Positions 1-6,317 of a DNA stretch of 12,836 bases are shown here, piece after piece. The DNA is from CAIVAT01 sp038212325. Its GTDB lineage: Bacteria; Bacteroidota; Bacteroidia; Bacteroidales; FEN-979. A program made the position numbers and the translations under genes. The notes below the pieces were generated by a model that saw only the letters and a list, made by a program, of their open reading frames with translations, made no database searches and was not told the origin of the DNA. Position 1 is the first letter of the stretch. Each line of letters opens with the position of its first letter. The stretch is taken from the NCBI GenBank assembly GCA_038212325.1, contig JBBQUQ010000093.1:1-12836 (forward strand), read 5' to 3'.

Positions 1-6
1 CACAAT

Positions 7-57
7 GTACGCATGGAATATGCGTTACTGATTGTAACTTTTCACCGGGATTCCGGT
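7..57. other. Three consecutive short stem-loops in the upstream non-coding region
   Basis: Three small perfect inverted repeats follow one another: CGCAT/ATGCG (10-14 with 20-24), GTTAC/GTAAC (24-28 with 34-38) and ACCGG/CCGGT (44-48 with 53-57). Loops are 5, 5 and 4 bases. The first can be lengthened by GTA/TAC across a one-base bulge, which would compete with the second. The second is followed by CTTTTC, a weak U-tract. They may be the terminator or 3' region of a gene that ends left of the window, or the leader of porP. Five-base stems also arise by chance, so a function is only a possibility. No coding sequence is recognisable in bases 1-123. Confidence 0.25.
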
Positions 58-84
58 ATAAGTAAGTTCTGTAACTGTTATTCA

Positions 85-92
85 TACGTTTA
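85..92 (+). promoter_or_regulatory. Weak candidate -7 box for the T9SS cluster
   Basis: TACGTTTA matches the Bacteroidota -7 consensus TAnnTTTG at all fixed positions except the last. It lies 31 bases before the ATG at 124, which would leave a leader of about 25 bases. No clear TTG-type -33 element is seen at the usual distance upstream. A real promoter is expected here because this is the first gene of the cluster visible in the window, but this exact site is uncertain. Confidence 0.2.
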
Positions 93-123
93 GAGTTTTG
101 ACTGGGTTTAAATTGGCATCGGA

Positions 124-1167
124 ATGGTGGTCGTAACAAAAAAAACTGTACTTTTATCCCGTTTTTTGCACGCACCTAACAACACGGCTAAAACGTTGTA
201 TACTTCTGTTCGCTTCAATACATTTAAAATAAGGGTTTTATCCCTGTTTATCCTGTTTGGTTTGCAAGGGTACACCTCCATTTTCGCCCAACAGCCCTCG
301 CTGATCACCCATTATATGTTTACAAACATGGCCACAAATCCGGCATTTGCCGGAGGTAGCGGAGGCATAAACCTGACAGGCCTGGCACGCCAGCAGTGGA
401 TGGGATGGAAAGATACCGACGGCACCAAGTCGGCCCCTCAAACCTTTTTGCTAACCATCGACTCCCCGATCAAGAAAATACATGGCGGCGTGGGAGCATC
501 GATCTCGCAGGATCAGATCGGGGTATTCAAGAATACCGTCCTCAAGCTCGGTTATGCCTACAGGATGGAAGCGTGGTCAGGCAACCTCTCCTTCGGGCTG
601 CAGGGATGCCTGGTGAACATCGGTTACGACGGTTCAAAGTTCAAGCCGATCGTTGACCCTGACCCATTGCTCGGCCAGGCTGAAAAAACAAGCGATATGA
701 TGATTGACGTTGGCCTTGGGGTGTTTTACAAGGTTCCGGATGTTTATTACCTCGGATTATCGGCTGAAAATATTTTGCAGACAACAGGTAAAAAAACCAA
801 GTATCAGTTGCGTCGCACCTATTATCTTAATGGAGGCTACCAATGGACCATCCCTGATCACCCGGCTTTTGAACTGCTTCCATCGGCCCAGATAATGTTC
901 GACGGCGCAGTTTTCCAGCTTAACGCCAGTGCCTTGCTGAAGTATAACGGTAAATTTTACGGAGGGCTTGGTTACCGGATCCAGGATGCGGTTTCGGTGC
1001 TTGCAGGAGTTTTCATCAAAGGTCTTCAAATAGGGGTTGCATACGACATCAGCACCTCCGCCATGAGCAAGTACAACAACGGCAGCATGGAAATCATCCT
1101 GAATTACTGTTTTAAGATCGATACGGATAAATACAGGAAAACATATAGAAATACACGATTCCTTTAA
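124..1167 (+). CDS. porP: PorP/SprF family type IX secretion system outer-membrane protein
   Basis: This 347-residue protein is an outer-membrane beta-barrel of the PorP/SprF family, which works with the T9SS in secretion or surface attachment of exported proteins. After the signal peptide come the family's hallmarks: NPAFAGG (about 72-78), RQQWMGW (about 89-95), a DSP.....GGVGASISQDQIG stretch, alternating beta-strand sequence, and a C-terminal AYDISTS...GSMEIILNY. The hydrophobic signal core is at residues 38-49, with likely signal peptidase I cleavage after Ala55 (IFA/QQ). The ATG at 124 therefore leaves an unusually long 37-residue n-region. An in-frame TTG at 196 would give a normal signal peptide of about 31 residues, but neither start has a clear ribosome-binding site. 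Position directly before gldK matches porP of P. gingivalis. Bacteroidota carry many PorP/SprF paralogs, so the core secretion role is inferred from context. Confidence 0.88.
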   Translation: MVVVTKKTVLLSRFLHAPNNTAKTLYTSVRFNTFKIRVLSLFILFGLQGYTSIFAQQPSLITHYMFTNMATNPAFAGGSGGINLTGLARQQWMGWKDTDGTKSAPQTFLLTIDSPIKKIHGGVGASISQDQIGVFKNTVLKLGYAYRMEAWSGNLSFGLQGCLVNIGYDGSKFKPIVDPDPLLGQAEKTSDMMIDVGLGVFYKVPDVYYLGLSAENILQTTGKKTKYQLRRTYYLNGGYQWTIPDHPAFELLPSAQIMFDGAVFQLNASALLKYNGKFYGGLGYRIQDAVSVLAGVFIKGLQIGVAYDISTSAMSKYNNGSMEIILNYCFKIDTDKYRKTYRNTRFL

Positions 1168-1178
1168 AATAAAAAGCT

Positions 1179-1186
1179 TACTTTTG
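1179..1186 (+). promoter_or_regulatory. Candidate -7 box of an internal promoter before gldK
   Basis: TACTTTTG matches TAnnTTTG, the -7 element of the Bacteroidota primary sigma factor, at every fixed position. It starts 11 bases after the porP stop codon. Transcription would begin near 1193 and leave a leader of about 75 bases before gldK. No good -33 TTG is visible 17-23 bases upstream, and the area is A/T-rich, so the match is suggestive only. If real, it would let gldKLMN be made independently of porP. No terminator is visible in the 101-base gap between porP and gldK. Confidence 0.4.
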
Positions 1187-1268
1187 CCGTTTTGTTTTGG
1201 AAAACTGACTATCAACATAATAAACATCAATACGTAGCGTTATTTTTCATCTAATAATCTGCCAGCAA

Positions 1269-2636
1269 ATGAAGAAACTGCTCATTTATTCCGCACTGCT
1301 CATCTTTCTTGGAAGCTGCGGAAACTCAGGAAGTGGTGAGCTTACGGGAGTGAAAAACCGAAAGCGATACTATTCACCGGATCCGTTTGGCATGGTTTAC
1401 GTTCCCATGGGCTCTTACACCATGGGAGTGAGCGATGAGGATATGCCATACTCACAGTTGAATAATCCCAAAACAGTTACGGTTTCAGCATTTTACATGG
1501 ATCAGACCGAAATTACAAACAACGAATACCGTCAGTTTGTATATTGGGTCAGGGATTCGATCGCCCGAAGAATCCTGGGAGAAACAAAACCGGAACTTTA
1601 TTTCATTTCTGAAAACAAAAAGACAGGAGAACAGTTTGACCCCCCTTTCCTGAACTGGGAAACCAAGTTGGAATGGAATTCTGACCAGCAGGACGTACGT
1701 GATGCTTTGTCGCAGTTGTATCTTCCGGAGAATGAACGATATTTCCGCAGAAAAGAGATCGATACGCGAAAACTCTATTTTGAATACTATTTTGTTGACC
1801 TGAAAGCGGCATCCCGCAAAGATTACTCCGCAACGCCCGACCCGAAAGAGGCCAGCCTGGCAAACCGTCCGCAGGGCTTGAAAGACCGTTCAGTTTATGT
1901 ACGCAAGGAGGTGATCAACGTTTACCCGGATACACTTTGCTGGATTCATGATTACGCTTACTCGTTCAATGACCCGAGCACCGAAAAATATTTCTGGCAT
2001 CCTGCATACGATAATTACCCTGTGGTTGGCGTGAACTGGCGGCAAGCCAATGCCTTCTGCATCTGGCGCACCCAGCTTAAGAACAGTTTCCTTAACGGGA
2101 AAAAAGGCGAGACGTTCATCAGCGACTTCCGGTTACCTACCGAGGGTGAATGGGAATGGGCCGCACGCGGAGGTTATGACGGGAATCCTTACCCATGGGG
2201 TGGTCCCTATACACGCAATGACAAAGGTTGTTTCCTGGCTAACTTCAAGCCCATGCGGGGAGATTATATCGCCGACGGCGGAGCAACGACGGTTATTGTG
2301 GCCCATTATCCTGCAAATGATTACGGACTGTATGATATGGCGGGAAATGTAGCCGAATGGACCGTAACGGCCTTCCATCCCTCTTCCTATAATTTTTCAT
2401 GGGACCTGAACCCCGATTACAAGTACAACGCCAAGGATACAGATCCTCCAGCGTTAAAGAGAAAAGTTACCCGCGGCGGCTCGTGGAAGGACATTGCCTA
2501 TTTTCTTCGTGTGTCCACGAGGGCGTACGAATACCAGGATACTGCAAAATGCTATGTAGGATTCCGTTGTGTCCAGAATTTCCTGGGACGCCAGCGTGAT
2601 GATAATCCTGCGAGGGCCTCCAAAGTCTACAGATAA
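1269..2636 (+). CDS. gldK: GldK/PorK, T9SS periplasmic ring lipoprotein (FGE-sulfatase fold)
   Basis: GldK (PorK) is a lipoprotein that assembles with GldN into a large periplasmic ring under the outer membrane, part of the T9SS core. The N-terminus is a lipoprotein signal with lipobox LGSC and Cys17 as the lipidated residue. From about residue 40 it has the formylglycine-generating-enzyme (FGE) fold: FGMVYVPMGSYTMG, the DQTEITNNEY helix, PVVGVNW (251-257), FRLPTEGEWEWAARGG (287-302), YDMAGNVAEW, RGGSW (402-406) and a terminal YVGFRC. A long insertion (about 95-245) with VYPDTLCW (218-225) is characteristic of GldK rather than of true FGE enzymes. The two catalytic cysteines of FGE, which follow the GGS motif, are Asp and Leu here, so a structural role fits and catalysis does not. 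At 455 residues it is of normal family length. Start: the only ATG ahead of the lipoprotein signal; no Shine-Dalgarno is seen. Confidence 0.96.
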   Translation: MKKLLIYSALLIFLGSCGNSGSGELTGVKNRKRYYSPDPFGMVYVPMGSYTMGVSDEDMPYSQLNNPKTVTVSAFYMDQTEITNNEYRQFVYWVRDSIARRILGETKPELYFISENKKTGEQFDPPFLNWETKLEWNSDQQDVRDALSQLYLPENERYFRRKEIDTRKLYFEYYFVDLKAASRKDYSATPDPKEASLANRPQGLKDRSVYVRKEVINVYPDTLCWIHDYAYSFNDPSTEKYFWHPAYDNYPVVGVNWRQANAFCIWRTQLKNSFLNGKKGETFISDFRLPTEGEWEWAARGGYDGNPYPWGGPYTRNDKGCFLANFKPMRGDYIADGGATTVIVAHYPANDYGLYDMAGNVAEWTVTAFHPSSYNFSWDLNPDYKYNAKDTDPPALKRKVTRGGSWKDIAYFLRVSTRAYEYQDTAKCYVGFRCVQNFLGRQRDDNPARASKVYR

Positions 2637-2681
2637 TTGATTTATTCCATCCAATTCATTAATACTTAATTTTTTCAAACC

Positions 2682-3716
2682 ATGGCTTTACTCGATTTAG
2701 TAAAAACAAAAGGCTATAAGAATTTCATGTCCAAGCTTTATGGCTGGGGTGCTGCGGTCGTCATCATCGGGGCGTTGTTTAAAATCAACCATTACACCGG
2801 TGCCGATACCATGCTCATCATTGGGCTGGGCACTGAATCCATTATCTTCTTTTTCTCCGCCTTTGAACCACCTCACGTTGAGCCCGACTGGAGCCTCGTC
2901 TACCCGCAGTTAGCCGGCATTTACCACGCCGACGAGGTCGATGCATCCAAAGCCTTTGACACAAAGGATACGATTACGCAGGAACTTGACAAAATGCTTG
3001 AAAAAGCGAAGATCGGCCCCGAACTGATCGCAAGCCTCGGTACCGGTTTGACAAATCTTTCGGAAACAACTTCGAAGCTTTCGAATGTGGCTGATGCCTC
3101 GCTCGCCAACGACAAATATGTGAGCACCATGAAAAGTGCCACGGAATCGGCAACAGTCTTAAACGAATCATACCGCAAAACAGCCGCTTCACTTGATCAG
3201 AATGTACAAGCATCCAATGAACAGCTGACCCACATCAAATCAACCGCCAAAAGCGCTGCTACCCTCTCAACCATGTTTGCGGAAGTGAGCGAATCTCTAA
3301 AGGAAGATGTGCATGCCAACAAAGCGTTTTCTACAAGTATAGCAAATGCTGCCGCATCAGCGAACAGCTTTATTGAAAAGTACAATGAATCAGCGACACT
3401 GCTTTCAAAAACAGCAGAAACAATAAGCGCATCTTCAACCAGCGGAGCAACCTATAATAAAGAACTGCAGCGAATTTCGACCAATCTTTCGGCCCTTAAT
3501 GCACTCTATGAACTGCATCTCCAGGGTTCGAACCAACAGATGGAGAATACAAACAAGTTCAACACCGTAATGAATAAATTCGCTGTTAACCTGAATGAAT
3601 CCATGGCCAATACCGAAAAATTCAAAACTGAGGTAGATAACCTGACCAGGAATATCGCCGCCCTTAACAAGGTTTACGGTAACATGCTCTCTGCAATGAG
3701 TGTCGGCGGAAAATAA
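2682..3716 (+). CDS. gldL: GldL/PorL, inner-membrane stator of the T9SS proton motor
   Basis: GldL (PorL) forms a pentamer around the transmembrane helices of a GldM dimer and converts proton flow into rotation that powers the T9SS and gliding. Two N-terminal membrane helices are visible, about residues 21-35 and 43-61, joined by a short loop. The polar residues expected of the proton path are present: Lys34 and His37 at the end of helix 1, Glu52 within helix 2 and Glu62 at its exit. The other roughly 280 residues are cytoplasmic, rich in Ser, Ala, Thr and Asn, and look like a long coiled coil or helical bundle. At 344 residues it is much longer than GldL of Flavobacterium (about 215) and closer to PorL of P. 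gingivalis (about 310). A sequence of the form N-x-x-ALN-x-x-Y-x-x-x-L occurs twice, at 268-280 and 324-336. The gene starts 45 bases after gldK. Confidence 0.95.
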   Translation: MALLDLVKTKGYKNFMSKLYGWGAAVVIIGALFKINHYTGADTMLIIGLGTESIIFFFSAFEPPHVEPDWSLVYPQLAGIYHADEVDASKAFDTKDTITQELDKMLEKAKIGPELIASLGTGLTNLSETTSKLSNVADASLANDKYVSTMKSATESATVLNESYRKTAASLDQNVQASNEQLTHIKSTAKSAATLSTMFAEVSESLKEDVHANKAFSTSIANAAASANSFIEKYNESATLLSKTAETISASSTSGATYNKELQRISTNLSALNALYELHLQGSNQQMENTNKFNTVMNKFAVNLNESMANTEKFKTEVDNLTRNIAALNKVYGNMLSAMSVGGK

Positions 3717-3753
3717 TTTGGGATTCACCTGTATTTATCTAATATTAAACTAA

Positions 3754-5361
3754 ATGGCTGGATATAAAGAGACACCGAGGCAGAAGATGATCGGGATGAT
3801 GTATCTTGTTCTTACTGCATTGCTCGCATTGAACGTCTCGAAACAGATACTCGATGCTTTCATCGTCGTGAATGAGAGCATGGAAATTACCAATAGCAAT
3901 TTTTCGAACAAACTTGACAACACTTATTCCAAATTTGAAAAACAATACAATTCCAACCCTGCAAAGGTGGGACCGTATTGGGAAAAAGCTATCAAGGCCC
4001 GCAAATTATCCAATAACCTTGAGAATTATATTGACAGCCTCAAGTTTACAGTTATCATGAAGACTGAGAACCTTAAAAGTTATGATTCTGCTAAAAACCT
4101 GCCGTTAAACAAAGTAAAAAGGATTGACAATTACAATGAACCTACCAATTTTTTTTGCGGGACTTCTGAAGATGGTTCAAACGGCCAGGCCAGGATACTA
4201 AAAAACAGGATTGAACAATATAAAAAGCAAATGATCGACCTGGTGGAACCACAATTCCGTAGCAGTATCAAACTGGGACTCGAAACCGAGGGAAAATTTG
4301 TTGATTCGTATAAACAGCCGCAGAATTGGGAAATGCATAATTTCTACCACACCATTCTTGCCGCGACTGTAACCATCCTGAATAAAATTAAGGCTGAAGT
4401 TTACAACGCTGAATTTGACGTGGTGAACAGTTTATATTCAGCGATTAGTGCGGAGGATTACAAGTTTGATGCGGTTCATGCCAAGGTAATTCCCAAAAGC
4501 CGCTATGTTTTCAGCGGGGAAGAGTATGAAGCTGAGATACTTGTTGCGGCTTACGAAACAAAGGGAAAACCAATTGTCAGATTCCAGATGGGAACAGACA
4601 GCCTCACGCCCGGTCAATTTGCAAGCGCAAGGGTACTGGAAGGGGAAGGTGGCCGTGTGACCTTGAAAATGGCAGCAGGAGGCGAAGGCTTGCAACGCTA
4701 TGCCGGATTTATTGAATTGATGGATCCGTCTGGTGTCATGAAGCAATACCACTTCAACGAAGTTTATACCGTTGCCAAGCCTCTTGTCACAATTTCACCG
4801 ACGAAAATGAATGTTTTCTATATCGGTGTCGAAAATCCCATCGATATTTCAGTTCCCGGCAATCCGGAGCGCATCATTCCAACCGTTTCAGTGGGAAGCA
4901 TCAAAGCTGCTGCGGAAGGCAAAGGATTTATTGTTTATAACCTCCCGAAAGGGAGCAAAGAGGCAACGGTCAGTGTTGCTGCGGTCTTCGAAGGCAAACA
5001 GAAAAGCATGGGAGCTTTTTCATTCCGCTTGAAAAGAGTACCTGATCCCGTTGCAAAGGTTGGAAGTAAGAACGAAGGCTTCATCTCGAGAAGCTTAATC
5101 CTGGCCAGTCCATACCTGATCCCCGAAATGCCGGTCGGATTTGATTTTAACCTGACCTACGTTGTAACTTCCTTCAGCTTTGGCACCTTCCTTTCCGGCG
5201 ATGTAATCCAGCGCAAAGTACAGGGAAACCGGCTCACCCCCGAAATTGTGAAAATGATCCAGGAAGGCAAGAAAAATCAACGTATCTGGTTCGAAGATAT
5301 TAATGTCAAAGGTCCTGACGGCGACCGTACCATCGGATCTGTAAACTTGAAGGTAAATTAA
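3754..5361 (+). CDS. gldM: GldM/PorM, T9SS motor shaft spanning inner membrane and periplasm
   Basis: GldM (PorM) is a dimer anchored by one transmembrane helix inside the GldL pentamer. Its periplasmic part reaches towards the GldK/GldN ring and is thought to pass on the motor's rotation. The N-terminus MAGYKETPRQKMIGMMYLV is typical of the family and includes Arg9, which in studied GldM pairs with the GldL membrane glutamate. The helix covers about residues 12-31. A mostly helical first periplasmic domain follows to about 225, then beta-rich Ig-like domains. The last domain starts near residue 431 (PDPVAKVG) and includes FGTFLSGD and the conserved end RTIGSVNLKVN. The length of 535 residues is normal for the family (about 510-530). 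It lies 37 bases after gldL; no ribosome-binding site is evident. Confidence 0.96.
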   Translation: MAGYKETPRQKMIGMMYLVLTALLALNVSKQILDAFIVVNESMEITNSNFSNKLDNTYSKFEKQYNSNPAKVGPYWEKAIKARKLSNNLENYIDSLKFTVIMKTENLKSYDSAKNLPLNKVKRIDNYNEPTNFFCGTSEDGSNGQARILKNRIEQYKKQMIDLVEPQFRSSIKLGLETEGKFVDSYKQPQNWEMHNFYHTILAATVTILNKIKAEVYNAEFDVVNSLYSAISAEDYKFDAVHAKVIPKSRYVFSGEEYEAEILVAAYETKGKPIVRFQMGTDSLTPGQFASARVLEGEGGRVTLKMAAGGEGLQRYAGFIELMDPSGVMKQYHFNEVYTVAKPLVTISPTKMNVFYIGVENPIDISVPGNPERIIPTVSVGSIKAAAEGKGFIVYNLPKGSKEATVSVAAVFEGKQKSMGAFSFRLKRVPDPVAKVGSKNEGFISRSLILASPYLIPEMPVGFDFNLTYVVTSFSFGTFLSGDVIQRKVQGNRLTPEIVKMIQEGKKNQRIWFEDINVKGPDGDRTIGSVNLKVN

Positions 5362-5369
5362 TAATAATC

Positions 5370-5375
5370 AGGAGG
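5370..5375 (+). promoter_or_regulatory. Strong Shine-Dalgarno sequence of gldN
   Basis: AGGAGG, the full anti-16S complement, lies 4 bases before the gldN ATG at 5380 and confirms that start. It is unusual here: the other gene starts in this window have no comparable purine motif, in keeping with the usual absence of Shine-Dalgarno sequences in Bacteroidota. The spacing is a little short (5-9 bases is usual). It may raise GldN output relative to GldL and GldM, but that is inference. Confidence 0.6.
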
Positions 5376-5379
5376 TTAT

Positions 5380-6234
5380 ATGAAAAAGATATTGTTCATG
5401 GTTTTAATTTCCTTCTTCATCGTCGGATTAAAACAGGCATCCTATTCCCAGGTTCTTGAAGGTCCGCCGAGAGATGGTGTTTACGACCGGTCAGCCACGC
5501 TCCAGGTGCAGCCCATCCCCTATGCCTACCTGCGTGAAGCCGATATCGTATGGACTAAGAGACTTTGGCGGGTTATTGACATGCGGGAAAAAATGAACCA
5601 GACATTTTATTTCCCTGAAAAACCTCAGAATAACTGGAAAAGTTTTATGCAAATCATCATGGATGGCCTTAAGGAAGGCACCATTACTGCTTACTCTGCC
5701 CTGTCGGACCAGTTCCTTGTTCCCAATACCTACAAGGAACTCATGGATCAGCTTCAGTCGACAAAGACGATGACGCTAAAGCGCCCATATGAGCCTTATG
5801 ATGATTACGACACCATTATAACCAAAACTTTCGAAGCAGCCGACGTAAAGGTTCTGCGAGTCAAGGAGGATATGTTTCTCGATCGCCAGCGTTCGGAAAT
5901 GGGGGTCAGGATCCTTGGGATCTGCCCTGTAATGGACGATATTGATGATGCCGGCAACTATCGTGGTCCCAAACCCCTTTTCTGGATTTATTTCCCGGAA
6001 TGCAGAAACCTGTTTGCCAAAAATGAAATGTTTAATCTGAAAAACGGTGCGGCAGGCCGTATGACCTATGATGATGTCTTTATGAAACGGATGTTCTCAA
6101 GCTATATCTATAAGGAAGAGAATGTTTACGACCGCCACATAACCGAATATTCAACCGGGGTGGATGCCCTGCTTGAATCTGAAAAGGCAAAGAACAACCT
6201 TTACGAGTTTGAATCAAATCTCTGGGAATATTAG
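5380..6234 (+). CDS. gldN: GldN/PorN, periplasmic ring partner of GldK
   Basis: GldN (PorN) is a periplasmic protein that binds the lipoprotein GldK to form the T9SS ring and meets the GldM shaft. The first 23 residues are a signal peptide (MKK, hydrophobic core, likely cut at SYS/QV). The mature protein opens with DGVYDRS and PIPYAYLREADIVWTKRLWRVIDMREKMNQ, which is the strongest family signature (quoted here only to show the PIPY, YLREAD and KRLWR blocks). Further conserved blocks are FLDRQRSEMGVRILGI and PLFWIYFPECR. The protein ends in a helical ALLESEKAKNNLYEFESNLW segment. At 284 residues it is a complete, normal-sized member. It is the last gene of the cluster, 18 bases after gldM, and two hairpins follow its stop codon. 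The start is supported by the AGGAGG just upstream. Confidence 0.95.
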   Translation: MKKILFMVLISFFIVGLKQASYSQVLEGPPRDGVYDRSATLQVQPIPYAYLREADIVWTKRLWRVIDMREKMNQTFYFPEKPQNNWKSFMQIIMDGLKEGTITAYSALSDQFLVPNTYKELMDQLQSTKTMTLKRPYEPYDDYDTIITKTFEAADVKVLRVKEDMFLDRQRSEMGVRILGICPVMDDIDDAGNYRGPKPLFWIYFPECRNLFAKNEMFNLKNGAAGRMTYDDVFMKRMFSSYIYKEENVYDRHITEYSTGVDALLESEKAKNNLYEFESNLWEY

Positions 6235-6245
6235 TCCGGATAGGT

Positions 6246-6273
6246 GATCCCTGCTTTTGGATCGATTTTTTTT
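6246..6273 (+). terminator. Candidate intrinsic terminator of the T9SS cluster
   Basis: A 5-bp perfect stem (GATCC at 6246-6250 with GGATC at 6259-6263, 8-base loop) is followed after two bases by a run of eight T (6266-6273). The T-run is the longest between genes in the window and is correctly placed for rho-independent termination 12 bases after the gldN stop. The stem is short, so efficiency may rely on the second hairpin just downstream. Confidence 0.5.
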
Positions 6274-6276
6274 CAG

Positions 6277-6302
6277 AGGCTGTCTCATTTCAGGGGCAGC
6301 CT
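6277..6302 (+). terminator. Second hairpin between gldN and recG
   Basis: AGGCTGTCTC (6277-6286) can pair with GGGGCAGCCT (6293-6302) over ten positions with two G-U wobbles and a 6-base loop. It is followed by TTGTTGT, an imperfect T-tract. This is the more stable of the two structures in the gap. It may be the main terminator of the T9SS cluster. It ends only 15 bases before the recG ATG, so it would also sit in the leader of any transcript that starts upstream and continues into recG. Confidence 0.5.
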
Positions 6303-6317
6303 TTGTTGTAAGACAGT

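Noticed and set aside
1..93. Open frames at the left edge (frame 1 to the stop at 91, frame 3 to the stop at 61) as the tail of an upstream gene
   Set aside because: The short peptides match no family I recognise, and hairpins fill the same stretch. With no upstream sequence, neither frame can be supported.
1269..2636. Active formylglycine-generating (sulfatase-maturing) enzyme
   Set aside because: The FGE catalytic cysteines are absent, the protein has a lipobox and a GldK-type insertion, and it sits with gldLMN.
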